From the NCBI GenBank assembly GCA_042408965.1, contig JBHOQN010000008.1, forward strand, positions 1 to 64,000: a stretch of 64,000 nucleotides of DNA, read 5' to 3'. The notes beneath the pieces were generated by a model. That model was not told where the DNA came from, searched no databases, and saw only the letters and a list, made by a program, of their open reading frames with translations. This document shows, piece after piece, positions 7,996 through 18,200 of the stretch. A program made the position numbers and the translations under genes. Every line of letters starts with the position of its first letter. Position 1 is the stretch's first letter. The DNA is from Thermogemmatispora sp042408965. Its GTDB lineage: Bacteria; Chloroflexota; Ktedonobacteria; Ktedonobacterales; Ktedonobacteraceae.

Positions 7996-9129
7996 ATGAG
8001 AGAGCGAGCAAAGCTGCGCGTGGGGGTTGTTTTCGGAGGGCGTTCAGGCGAGCACGCCGTATCGATCGCCTCAGCGACCTCGGTCATCGAGCACCTCGAC
8101 CGCACAAAGTACGAGGTCGTGCCCATCGCCATCACCCAGGAGGGTCGCTGGCTGCTGGGCATCGAGCCACAGCGGCTGCTGGCCGCCGAGCAGAGCGCCG
8201 CCAGCCCCGCCGCGAGCGAGAGCACAGCGGACACAACCGCCGTCACCCTGGCGGGTGATCCCACCATTGGCCAGCTGCTGCCCCTGCAGGAAGGGGCCAG
8301 GCTGGGAGAGCAGGGCAGGCTCGACGTGATCTTCCCCGTGCTCCACGGCACGTACGGCGAGGACGGCACGCTGCAGGGCCTGCTCGAGATGGCTGGCCTG
8401 CCCTACGTTGGCTGCGGCGTGCTGGGCTCCGCGCTGGGCATGGACAAAGAGAAGATGAAGCAGGTCTTCCAGGCCGTGGGACTCCCCATCGTCGATTACC
8501 TGGTCTATCGGCGCCATGAGTGGGAGCGCAGCCCGCAGTCCGTGCTGCAGGCCGTTGAGGAGCGCCTGGGCTATCCTTGCTTCGTCAAGCCGGCGAACCT
8601 GGGGTCGAGCGTGGGCATCAGCAAAGCGCACCAGCGCGACGAGCTGGCGCAGGCCATCAGCCTGGCCGCGGAGTACGATCGCAAGATCGTCATCGAGCGC
8701 GGCATCGACTGCCGTGAGCTGGAGTGCGCCGTGCTCGGCAACGAGGAGCCGCTGGCCTCAGTGGTTGGCGAGGTTGTCCCCAGCAACGAGTTCTACGACT
8801 ACCGCGCCAAGTACATCGACGACCGCTCACAGATCATCATCCCGGCCGACCTGCCACAGGCCAGCGCCGAAGAGGCGCGGCGCTACGCTGTCCAGGCCTT
8901 CCTGGCCCTCGACCTCAGCGGCCTGGCGCGCGTCGACTTCCTGCTCGAAAAGAGCAGCGGTCGGCTCTATCTCAACGAGGTCAACACCATGCCCGGCTTT
9001 ACGGCCATCAGCATGTATCCCAAGCTCTGGCAGGCCAGTGGCCTCCCCTACGAGGAGCTACTCGATCGCCTGATCGAACTGGCCCTGGAGCGCCACGCCG
9101 ATCGACAGCGCAACCGCACCCGACTCTAG
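7996..9129 (+). CDS. ddl: D-alanine--D-alanine ligase
   Basis: Ddl joins two D-alanines with ATP to make the dipeptide used by MurF. The 377-residue protein starts with the N-terminal binding motif GGRSGEHAVS (about 14-23). It has the ATP-grasp segment around YPCFVKPANLGSSVG, and ends the active site with the EVNTMPGFT motif that binds magnesium and the carboxyl end. Length is normal for a VanA/DdlA-size enzyme with a moderate insertion at about 60-100. It sits between murF and a dipeptide epimerase, so the three form a cell-wall precursor and recycling group. Confidence 0.96.
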   Translation: MRERAKLRVGVVFGGRSGEHAVSIASATSVIEHLDRTKYEVVPIAITQEGRWLLGIEPQRLLAAEQSAASPAASESTADTTAVTLAGDPTIGQLLPLQEGARLGEQGRLDVIFPVLHGTYGEDGTLQGLLEMAGLPYVGCGVLGSALGMDKEKMKQVFQAVGLPIVDYLVYRRHEWERSPQSVLQAVEERLGYPCFVKPANLGSSVGISKAHQRDELAQAISLAAEYDRKIVIERGIDCRELECAVLGNEEPLASVVGEVVPSNEFYDYRAKYIDDRSQIIIPADLPQASAEEARRYAVQAFLALDLSGLARVDFLLEKSSGRLYLNEVNTMPGFTAISMYPKLWQASGLPYEELLDRLIELALERHADRQRNRTRL

Positions 9130-9140
9130 GCAAGCCCATC

Positions 9141-9179
9141 TCAGTCAGTCAGCCAGTCAGCCAGTCAGCCAGTCAGTCA
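9141..9179. repeat. short tandem repeat TCAG / TCAGCCAG
   Basis: Two TCAG units are followed by three exact copies of TCAGCCAG and two more TCAG-like units. The tract fills the gap between ddl and the ribosome-binding site of the epimerase gene, so slippage here would alter only the intergenic spacing. Confidence 0.85.
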
Positions 9180-9200
9180 ATGAGGAGGACCATCACCGTC

Positions 9201-10301
9201 ATGGCGCGCACACGCATCGCCTCAATCACCGTCGAGCCGCTCAACATTCCCCTGCTGGAGCCGTTCACCATCGCCACAGGCAGCGCCTCCGAGGCGCGCA
9301 ATGTGCTGATCACCCTGACCCTGGAGGACGGCAGTGTGGGCTATGGAGAAGCGGCCCCCTTCCCACCGAGCATGGGCGAGGATCAGGAGACCGCCCTGGC
9401 GGCCGCGCGCACCTGCGTCGCCCTGCTGAAGGGGAGAGACGCCGCTGAGTGGCGCACGCTGGCCAGGCTGTTGCGCAGTCTTTATTTCAGCCAGAACTCC
9501 ATCTGCGCCGCCCTCGAAATGGCGCTGCTCGATGCGCTCACGCGCTCCTACGGCATCCCGCTCTACACCTTCTTCGGCGGGGCCAGCAGCGCGGTGGAGA
9601 CGGACATGAGCATCCCGCTGGTGGAGCCTGAGCGCGCCTACGAGCTGGCACGGGCGGCCGTCGAGCGCGGCATGAGCATCATCAAGGTCAAGATCGGCAC
9701 GGATGTGCGCGCCGACGTGGCGCGCGTGGAGGCTGTGCGTGAGGCGGCTCCCCGCGCCGGCCTGACTCTCGACGCCAACCAGGGCTACACACCCGCGGAG
9801 GCTCTGCTCTGCCTGGAGGCCCTCGACGAGCACGACATCCGTCCACTGCTGCTGGAGCAGCCGGTTCCCAAGGATGACTACGCCGGCCTGCGCTACGTCA
9901 CCGAGCACAGCCGCGTCCCTGTGGCCGCCGATGAGAGCGCCTACAGCGCCGCCAGTGTGGCTCACCTGATTGCCATGGGCGCCGCCAATGTGATCAACAT
10001 CAAGCTGATGAAGTGCGGTATCGTCGAGGCGCTCGACATCGCTGCCGTCTGTCGCGCCACGCACACGCAGCTGATGGTCGGGGCGATGATGGAGTCTCGC
10101 CTGGCCATTAGCGCGGCGGCCCACTTCGTCGCCGGCCTGGGCGGCTTCCGCTTCATCGATCTGGATACGCCCATGCTGCTGGCCGCGGATCCCTTCACCG
10201 GGGGCTACGAGCAGCGCGGCGCCGTCTACGATCTCGCCGGCGTCGACAGGGGCCTGGGCATCAGCCCAGGCCAGTCCCAGAGCAGGAGGAGCGAGGACTG
10301 A
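9201..10301 (+). CDS. enolase-superfamily dipeptide epimerase (Ala-Glu epimerase type)
   Basis: This 366-residue enzyme is of the muconate-lactonising subgroup. Catalytic lysines are at K162 and K164 (IKVKIG) and K268 (NIKLMK). Metal ligands are at D191 (LDANQG), E219 (LLEQP) and D244 (AADES). The C-terminal FIDLDTPMLLA segment carries the DxD pattern that I associate with dipeptide epimerases. Such enzymes invert the second residue of L-Ala-D-Glu-like dipeptides released from peptidoglycan, which fits the murF-ddl neighbourhood. The reading frame is open from 8724, inside ddl, but ATG 9201 has GGAGG 12 nt upstream and starts the fold correctly; ATG 9180 is the alternative. Exact dipeptide preference is unknown. 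Confidence 0.88.
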   Translation: MARTRIASITVEPLNIPLLEPFTIATGSASEARNVLITLTLEDGSVGYGEAAPFPPSMGEDQETALAAARTCVALLKGRDAAEWRTLARLLRSLYFSQNSICAALEMALLDALTRSYGIPLYTFFGGASSAVETDMSIPLVEPERAYELARAAVERGMSIIKVKIGTDVRADVARVEAVREAAPRAGLTLDANQGYTPAEALLCLEALDEHDIRPLLLEQPVPKDDYAGLRYVTEHSRVPVAADESAYSAASVAHLIAMGAANVINIKLMKCGIVEALDIAAVCRATHTQLMVGAMMESRLAISAAAHFVAGLGGFRFIDLDTPMLLAADPFTGGYEQRGAVYDLAGVDRGLGISPGQSQSRRSED

Positions 10302-10409
10302 TCAATCTGTCAACTGGCTGGTCGGAGCAGGCTGCCGGGAGGGAGAGGAAGCAGGCAGAGCCGTCGCAGCGCAGGCCCAGGCGCCGGCTGAACGGACAGA
10401 CGTCCGGGC

Positions 10410-10700
10410 AGGCCGGAGATCCGCGCTGATTGCACAGCTGCGCATCACGCGCGCCGCGCGCTATCAGCTCCTGCCGGCTGCGCTGCTTGACCACCGTGTC
10501 CCGTTGTCCAGCAGGACGTGGTCGGCCGCGGGCACCGTTGAAAAGCGACGCGCGATGCAGAGGCCGATCCGTCCCCGTGCCAGCTTATGATGCGTGCCAG
10601 GAGATCGCGCCCGGCCAGGGCATCCTCATCAAGCAAGAATGAGGATCTGAGCTCCACGGATACAGCCGCAGGTCAGAGCCACCTCTGGCTACTCGCTCCT
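10410..10700 (-). pseudogene. decayed C-terminal fragment of an ABC-transporter ATPase
   Basis: Read in three frames on the minus strand, this interval spells the end of an ABC ATPase. VALTCGCIRGAQILIL (just before Walker B) comes first, then a one-base frameshift, then LDEDALAGRDLLARI. After that come GRIGLCIARRFSTVPAADHVLL (the H-loop region) and, after another shift, VVKQRSRQELIARGARDAQL. Each piece aligns with the intact ATPase at 63454-64000 (VALARGFMREAQILIL, GRIALFISHRFSTVRTADHILVL, VVEQGSHEELIARGGRYAEL). The two are also visibly similar at DNA level. A probable TGG-to-TAG change marks the Trp after the signature motif. It fills most of the gap between the epimerase and the cluster; nothing else is seen in 10302-10750. 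Confidence 0.8.
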
Positions 10701-10750
10701 TGCTGGGCCTATGAGCATGGATGGTCTGGCGTTGCTCAGACAGCCACGAG

Positions 10751-13700
10751 TCACTGTTCCACTTTGAGCACGTAAGCAATGTATTTTTGGATCAATTGTC
10801 TGTTAATTGAGGGACAAAGGATGGATGCGCTGGCAAGCCTCTCACTTGTTTGCCGACAGTCAAACCCGAAAGCAGGCTGCTGCGCAGTGCCAGACAGACT
10901 GACTTCCTGGCTTCCTGGCAAAAGGGAGAGGAGCGCATTGAGATGCCCCTGAGGATCAGTTCTGGCAGCCTCCAGCAGCTCCTGTCGCCACACCTGGAAA
11001 GGGAGCAAGCGCAATGGATACCCGGCATCGCGTACCCACTGGCTGATAACATTCCAGTCGACCACGTGAGGATTGTAGACATGGAAATTGGCCCCACACG
11101 TATCGTGCCTGCCAGCCAGATAGGTAATAGCACGCACGACATAATCAACAGGAGTCAGAGAGAGGGCAAAATGTGCTTCTGGTACACTCCCCAGCAGGAA
11201 ACATCCTTTCAACATGCGGCAGATCATGTCTTCAGTATTGGAGACGCCAGTATGACTATGACCGGTCGTCATACCCAATCGATAGATAGTTACAGGCAGC
11301 CCTTTACTACGCGCGGTATAAATCATGTGCTCAGCTACCCACTTACTTTGCGAATATCCATCAGCCAGACCATGAACGTCATTGGGACGCCTGTCTTCAA
11401 CGATGAGCTCTTGCGCAGCCTGACGAGCGGAGAAAACAGAGAGAGTAGAAATATAATGTAGCAGTTTCGGCCTACCCTGGCTGACCAAGCGCAACATCTC
11501 ACGGGTTCCCAGAACATTCGTCGCGCGGAGCACATGATATGGATAAAGAGCATTCACCCAGGCACCACAGTGATAGACCATATCAATCTCTTCAGCCAAG
11601 CGAGTAAACTCTGCCACAGGCAGACCAAGGCCAGGTTGAGCAAGATCGCCCGGTATTACCACCACCCTGGACCACAATTGCTCGTCCCAGAGCAGGAGGG
11701 ATTGCAGCGTTTCCCGGAGACGCTGCTGGCCCGCCACAGGATCAGAGCAACGTACTAAGCAAAAGATTCTAGCCTCGGTGCGCTCAAGCAGCTCTCGCAA
11801 TAAAAATGCTCCAATAAAGCCAGTCGCTCCTGTAAGCAGCACCTGTCGCTGCAGTAAGAGCGCAGGATTGAAGGGCTGATGCACAGATATTTCATCTTCT
11901 AGCTCCGCTTCTCTAGAAAAATCTATCTCTTTATAGCTATATAAATAATTTTGATTATCTACACGGAAAACACGCTCGACAGTTCTTGCGCACTCGGCAA
12001 TAGTCGGAGCCGAGAAAATAGTCTGCAATGGCAGGTTGAGCTGAAATCTTTCGTTTATCTGCGCCAGCAGGCGAACAGCCCCAAGTGAAGTGCCCCCTAT
12101 ATCGAAGAAGTTCGCATGCACACTAATGCGCTGCCGCCCAAGGATCTGACACCAGATCGCGTGCAGCAGGTGCTCTGTCGAACCGGTGGGTGCAGCAGCA
12201 TCAGCTTCGCTCTCCATCTGACCGAGATCAAGAGCGGGAAGAGCCTGGCGGTTGAGCTTTCCATTAGGAAGAGAAGGCATCTCCTCCAGTACCCGGATGT
12301 ACGAGGGAATCATCACCTCAGGCAACTTCGCACGGAGAAAAGCACGCAGATCGTCCTCGACATGGTGCTTGGCATACTCGGCGCGCAACGTGACAAATGC
12401 CGCGAGATAGCGTTCGTCTTGCTCGCCGCCTCCATGGCGAACCACGGCGACAGCCTGTCTGACCGCCTTGTGCTGCTTCAGAATGGCCTCGACCTCTGCC
12501 AGTTCCAGACGCACGCCCCGTATCTTGACCTGCTGATCCCGACGCCCAAGAAACTCGATACTTCCGTCGGCCCTGTAACGAGCGAGATCACCTGTGCGAT
12601 AGAGCCGTGCACCAGGTTCCGCACTCCACGGATGAGGGACAAAAGAGGCGGCCGTTAATGCAGGCTGGTGGAGATACCCACGTGCCAGGCCAGTTCCCCC
12701 AATATAGAGCTCGCCCGTCACTCCTATGGGTACAGGTTCATAGTGGGAGTCGAGCAGGTAGATCTGCGTATTCGCAATGGGATAGCCAATGGGCACTAGA
12801 GGGTGCTGGGCTGAGGGCTGACATGTCCAGGCAGTCACGTCAATCGCCGCTTCGGTCGGCCCATACAGATTGTGGACAGTTGCGGCCAACGCTTGAGCAC
12901 AGCGCTCCTGGAGTGATAGGGGAAGCGTCTCTCCACTGCATATCACATGGCGCAAGCTGCAGCACAGTGCAGGATCAGTCAGGTCAAGAAAAAGCTGGAG
13001 CATTGACGGGACAAAATGGATCACCGTAATGCCTTGTTCTGAGATTACCTGCGTCAGGTACAGTGGATCCTGCTGACCACCGGGGCGCGCCATAATGAGT
13101 CGAGCACCCGCTATCAACGGCCAGAAAAATTCCCATACTGAGACATCAAAGCTGCACGGCGTTTTCTGTAAGACACGATCGTCCGCTGCCAGTCGATAGA
13201 TTTCCTGCATCCACAGGAGCCGATTGCAAACACCCTGTTGCGTATTCATTGCTCCCTTAGGCCACCCTGTAGAGCCTGAGGTATAGATAGTGTACGCCAG
13301 AGACTGCCCGTCCACCTGTACCTTGATCGCCTGATCCTCCTCGTGCGCCAACAATTCCAGGCCAGGGTCAAGGCACAGGCACTCCACAGGCTGTCCTGCA
13401 AAGCGGTCAGTCAGTTGGGCTTGCGTCAGCAGGAGAGTTATCTGTGAGTCCTCAACCATAAACTCCAGCCTGTCAGGCGGATACGCTGGATCGAGCGGAA
13501 TGAATGCACCTCCAGCCTTGAGAATGCCGAGCAACCCAACGACCATTTCGAGCGAGCGCTGCATACAAAGGCCGACACTGACCTCAGGCTTCACTCCGTG
13601 TCTCTGCAGGAATCGGGCCAGCCGGTTAGCATACCTATCCAGTTCCTGATAGGTCAGATGTTCGTCGCCACAGATTACCGCCACGCGATCAGGGGTCAAA

Positions 13701-15238
13701 GCCGACTGGCGTTCAAACAGGTCGGATAGACCAGTACACACTGGATACTCTCGCCGCGTGGCGTTCCACTCAAGGAGGATCTGGCGGCGTTCCTCGTCAC
13801 TCAACAACGGGACCTCCAGCGCTCGTGTGTCCGGGTTAGCAATCACAGCCTCCAACAGGGTGCGTAGATGCCTGGCGAAGCGAACGATGGTGGCTTCCTC
13901 AAACACATCGACCATATATTCAAACGAGCCGCCCAAACCTTCAGGACACTCAAAGCACTCCAATCCCAGATCAAAATTGGTCGAACTATCATAGTTCTCC
14001 AAAGAACGAGCCGTCAAACCGGCGAAAGAGGGGAGAGTACCTGAAGTATTATGAAAGGCAAATATCACCTGAAAAAGAGCATTTACGCTTGTTCTGCGCA
14101 CTGAAGGCAAAATATCTGCCAGCTTCTCAATGGGAAAATCCTGATGTTCGTAGGCTTCCAGACAGGTTTGGCGAACCTGGTGCAGCAACTCACGAAATGT
14201 CGGGTTACCTGCAAGATTTGTACGCAATACCAGCGTGTTAATAAAGCAGCCTAGCATACCCTCGATTTCGGCTCGATTGCGGCCCGCAATTGGTGATCCA
14301 ATAACAATATCCTCCTGGCCTGTATAGCGATAGAGCAGCAGTTGAAAGGCGGCCAGGAGAATCATAAAGAGCGTACAATGCTCCTGCTTGCCCAGCCGCT
14401 TCAATTGCTCTCGGAACTGCACAGGCCAGAGAAAGGCCACTCTGGCTCCCTGGAACGAAGGAGCAGTGATCCGTTTGTAGTCAAAGGGAAGATCAATGGT
14501 CATCGAGGCGCCTGCAAGTTTTTCTCGCCAGTAGCCAGCCAGCTTTTCCAGGCGTTTCCCGGTGAGAGTACGTCGTAGCCAGACGGCATAGTCAGCGTAC
14601 TGGAAAGGCAATTCCGGCAAAGACACGGGCTGGCCTTTTTTCAAGGCATCATAGATTGTGGCCACCTCGCGTACCAGCACACCGACAGACCAGGCATCGA
14701 AGATAATATGATGCGCAACAAAGAGAAACACATGCTCCTGAGGTCCGAGTCTGAGAACGCTAGCACGCACCAGGGGATCTCGCACAAGATCAAGCATATC
14801 AAAACTATGTTTGAAAACCAGTCTGAGTGCCTCCGGCTCCCTCTCGGCAGGAGACAGCGCCTGTAAATCGATCAGCGGCAGGGATAGCTGTACGTGGGGA
14901 GAGACGACCTGAACAGGCTGGCCCTCCCTGAGAGGGAAGTTTGTCCGCAAAATATCGTGTCGTCTGATAACCTGCAGCAGACTACGGTGGAGTATCTCTA
15001 TATCCAATGGACCTTGCAAATGCAGCGCACCATGCACATTATAAGAAGCATTGTGAGAGTCCAGCTGACAGAGTAGCCAGAAACGCTCCTGAGCAAACGA
15101 AAGGGGTGCAGGTGGCGCGCCGCTCTCACGGCGCGTGAGGGTTAACGGCTGCTCTGTTGCGTTGTGTTTTAGATGCTGAAGCAGACGCTTGCGTTGTTCT
15201 GGAGAAAGTTGTGCAATTTTTGCAAAGATGTCAGTCAC
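10751..15238 (-). CDS. terminal NRPS: C-A(Ser)-T-thioester reductase
   Basis: Last module of the minus-strand line. Counting from a GTG at 15238, the 1495-residue protein has: condensation domain (about 40-470; HHIIFDA near 176-182, Gly changed to Ala), adenylation domain (about 500-1000), carrier domain (DIGGTSL, Ser1051) and a full NADPH reductase domain (about 1100-1495; GATGFIG at 1137-1143, Tyr1295 and Lys1299 in YSQSK). The A-domain pocket reads D-V-W-H-I-S-L-I-D-K, one change from the classic Ser code. Release would therefore be reductive, giving a serinal aldehyde or, after a second reduction, an alcohol. GTG 15238 overlaps the previous stop (GTGACTGA) and has AAGGAG upstream, better than the in-frame start at 15268. 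The preceding gene supplies its donor. Confidence 0.95.
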   Translation of the reverse strand: MTDIFAKIAQLSPEQRKRLLQHLKHNATEQPLTLTRRESGAPPAPLSFAQERFWLLCQLDSHNASYNVHGALHLQGPLDIEILHRSLLQVIRRHDILRTNFPLREGQPVQVVSPHVQLSLPLIDLQALSPAEREPEALRLVFKHSFDMLDLVRDPLVRASVLRLGPQEHVFLFVAHHIIFDAWSVGVLVREVATIYDALKKGQPVSLPELPFQYADYAVWLRRTLTGKRLEKLAGYWREKLAGASMTIDLPFDYKRITAPSFQGARVAFLWPVQFREQLKRLGKQEHCTLFMILLAAFQLLLYRYTGQEDIVIGSPIAGRNRAEIEGMLGCFINTLVLRTNLAGNPTFRELLHQVRQTCLEAYEHQDFPIEKLADILPSVRRTSVNALFQVIFAFHNTSGTLPSFAGLTARSLENYDSSTNFDLGLECFECPEGLGGSFEYMVDVFEEATIVRFARHLRTLLEAVIANPDTRALEVPLLSDEERRQILLEWNATRREYPVCTGLSDLFERQSALTPDRVAVICGDEHLTYQELDRYANRLARFLQRHGVKPEVSVGLCMQRSLEMVVGLLGILKAGGAFIPLDPAYPPDRLEFMVEDSQITLLLTQAQLTDRFAGQPVECLCLDPGLELLAHEEDQAIKVQVDGQSLAYTIYTSGSTGWPKGAMNTQQGVCNRLLWMQEIYRLAADDRVLQKTPCSFDVSVWEFFWPLIAGARLIMARPGGQQDPLYLTQVISEQGITVIHFVPSMLQLFLDLTDPALCCSLRHVICSGETLPLSLQERCAQALAATVHNLYGPTEAAIDVTAWTCQPSAQHPLVPIGYPIANTQIYLLDSHYEPVPIGVTGELYIGGTGLARGYLHQPALTAASFVPHPWSAEPGARLYRTGDLARYRADGSIEFLGRRDQQVKIRGVRLELAEVEAILKQHKAVRQAVAVVRHGGGEQDERYLAAFVTLRAEYAKHHVEDDLRAFLRAKLPEVMIPSYIRVLEEMPSLPNGKLNRQALPALDLGQMESEADAAAPTGSTEHLLHAIWCQILGRQRISVHANFFDIGGTSLGAVRLLAQINERFQLNLPLQTIFSAPTIAECARTVERVFRVDNQNYLYSYKEIDFSREAELEDEISVHQPFNPALLLQRQVLLTGATGFIGAFLLRELLERTEARIFCLVRCSDPVAGQQRLRETLQSLLLWDEQLWSRVVVIPGDLAQPGLGLPVAEFTRLAEEIDMVYHCGAWVNALYPYHVLRATNVLGTREMLRLVSQGRPKLLHYISTLSVFSARQAAQELIVEDRRPNDVHGLADGYSQSKWVAEHMIYTARSKGLPVTIYRLGMTTGHSHTGVSNTEDMICRMLKGCFLLGSVPEAHFALSLTPVDYVVRAITYLAGRHDTCGANFHVYNPHVVDWNVISQWVRDAGYPLRLLPFQVWRQELLEAARTDPQGHLNALLSLLPGSQEVSLSGTAQQPAFGFDCRQTSERLASASILCPSINRQLIQKYIAYVLKVEQ

Positions 15239-18200
15239 TGTGATTCTCCTTTTCTGCCTCATCCTCACACAGGAACAGAGTGCTCTCTACTTCCTCTCCC
15301 GAAAACTGTTCCAGTTCTATCAGAAGCTGCTCAAGCGACTGCTCACCGGTGGTCGTCGCTTGGTGCCTGGCCAGCGCCTGCGCTAGATCAGCGAGCACTG
15401 GGGTCTCAAAGAGCAGCCGGATCGGCGCGTCAATACGGCACACATCGCGAATGCGAGAGAAGATCTGTGTAGCGAGGAGTGAATGGCCACCCAGTTCAAA
15501 AAAGTCATCATGAATGCTAATGCGGTCGATAGCAAGCACTTCACTCCAAATCTGCGCCAGTTGCTCCTCAAGCATGGTTCTCGGTTGCACATAGTGCCGT
15601 GGGGAGGCCATATGCTCTGCGCCAGGAGCTGGTAATCGTCGGTGATCCACTTTGCCATTGAGTGTCAAGGGGATTTGTTCTAAAGCGATAAAGGCTGCTG
15701 GTATCATGTATTCCGGAACCTTTCCTCGCAGCAGACCGCGCAATTCTACACTCGTCGGTACGTTCTCTGGATCTGTGACCATATAGGCAACCAGGCGATG
15801 ATCTCCAGGTGATGGCTCCCACAGGGTCACCACCACATCCTCCATGCCCGGATGTGTTTTTAATATCGACTCGATCTCACCTAATTCAACACGAAACCCA
15901 CGAATCTTGACCTGCTGGTCGAGCCGGCCAAGGTACTCCAGCTCGCCAGTCGGCAGATAACGTCCGAGATCGCCGGTGCGATAGAGACGCGCACCCGGCT
16001 CGCTTCCAAATGGATCGGGAAGGAAGCGCTCCGCTGTCAGAGCAGGCTGCTCGATATAGCCTCGCGCTAGCCCTGCGCCTCCAACATAGAGCTCGCCCGT
16101 GACACCGAACGGCGCCATCCGTTGGAAGCGATCCAGGACATACACCTGCAAATCTGACAATGGACGTCCTATCAAACTCCTTTTTGTGTTAAAGACATCC
16201 TGGCGGCTCACTCTGCGATAAGTCACGTGGACCGTGGTTTCGGTGATTCCATACATATTGACCAGTTGAGGTTTGCTGTCTCCATGGCGCTGAACCCAGG
16301 ACTGCAAGCGCGCTGGATCCAGCGCTTCCCCGCCAAAGATGATCAGGCGCAGGGCATGGCAATCATATGTCTGGGGCACCCTATCTCTGGCACGTTCGTC
16401 CACCTGCATGAATTGCTGGAAAGCAGATGGCGTCTGGTTCAGAATGGTCACGCCCTCTCGTATGACGAGGGCATAGAAGTCTTCCAGGGAACGAGACACC
16501 TGATACGGTACAACCACCAGACGCCCGCCGTACAACAATGCTCCCCACAGCTCCCAGACCGAGAAATCAAACGCATAGGAGTGAAAAAGTGTCCAGACAT
16601 CATTCGCCGAGAATTGAAAATATGACTCGCTCCGCGTGAAGAGACGACAGACGTTGCGGTGCGTCACTCCCACGCCTTTGGGCTTTCCACTCGACCCTGA
16701 TGTGTAAATGATGTAGGCCAGATGCTCAGGCTCAAGCGGAATTTCGCTTGTCTGAAGCATCTGCTCTCCATTCAGCGAGTCCCAGATGTGCTCCAGATAC
16801 ACCTCCTGCACTGCTGGCAAGACCAGTTGTGTCCTCAGTCGTCTGTGAGTCAGGAGCACATGGACTTTCGCGTCCTGGAGTATCAATGTCAGACGATCGG
16901 ATGGATTGTCTACATCCAGGGGAACATAGGAGCCGCCAGCCCTGAGGATGGCAATGATACTGATGATCAATTCGAGAGAACGCTCCATGAGCAAGCCTAC
17001 CCTGACCTCACTGCCTACACCGACTCGTCGGAGCCAGGCCGCGACGTTGCTGGAGAGACGATCCAGTTCACCATAGCTCAAGCACTGTCCTTGACACTCA
17101 ACAGCAATGGCATCGGGTGCAAGACTGGCTTGCCTGGCAAAGAGCTCGTGAACGCAGAACTCGTCCCTGTCAGACTTACCGCTCGTACCCTGGCTCTGGA
17201 GTTCCAGGAGTTGCGCACGCTCAGCCTCGCTCATCAGAGAAAGCATAGCAATCGAGCAGTCAGGATCTATGATTGCTTCTCCTATTACATTCATCAAGTG
17301 ATTCATCAAGCAATGGATAGTAACATCATCAAAAAGATCAGTCCGGTATTGGATGCAACCTACCAATCCGCGAGAATCCGGCTCAAAGGACAGAATCAGA
17401 TCAAATGGCGCTGCGTCAACCTTCGGCTGAAAGCGCTCAAGAGTCAGGTCTGGCACGCTCAATTCGGGTCCATCGAAGTTTTGCATCACAAAGAAGACCT
17501 GAAATAACGAATGATGTCCAGTATAGCCTCTGATGTGAAGACCAGATATTATATGCTCGAATGGCATATCTTGATGATCGAACGCCTCCAGGCAGCTCTG
17601 ACGTACGATTCTCAGCGCCTCACGGAACGTACATGTTTCTGGCAATAGAGTGCGGATAGCCAGCGTATTGGTAAAACAGCCGATGAGCGTATCGAGTTCC
17701 GCCCAGCGGCGATTGGCAACAGGTGTGCCTACCAGCAGGTCGTTCTGACCAGTAGAACGGAACAGGAGCACTTTAAAGGCAGTCAGCAAAACCATGAAGA
17801 GTGTGGCCTCCTCTTGCCGCGCAAGTTCCTGGAGGCGCTCGATCTCTCCTTGTGGAAGCACGAAGCTACAGGAGGCTCCTTGAACACTCTGCACCGCCGA
17901 ACGCCTGCGATCCAGCGGCAGATCGATAACGGGCAGGGGGGTGGCCAGTTGACGCTGCCAGAAAGCGCGGTGGTGCTCAAACGAGACGGTCTGTAACCAG
18001 CGTTGCTCCCAGCGTACAAAGTCACTGTACTGCATGGGAAGTTCAGGCAGCGATGCTGGCTTATTCGTCAGCCTTGCCCTATAGAGGGCCAGTAACTCCT
18101 GGAGTAAGATAGTGCCAGACCAGGCATCCGCGATAAGGTGATGGATTGTCAGCAGGAACACAGCTTCTTCCTGCTCCAACCAGAGTAGGGTGGCTCGCAG

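Noticed and set aside
8724..9200. N-terminal extension of the epimerase frame into ddl
   Set aside because: The translated extension overlaps ddl out of frame and resembles no protein; the ribosome site and fold start support ATG 9201.
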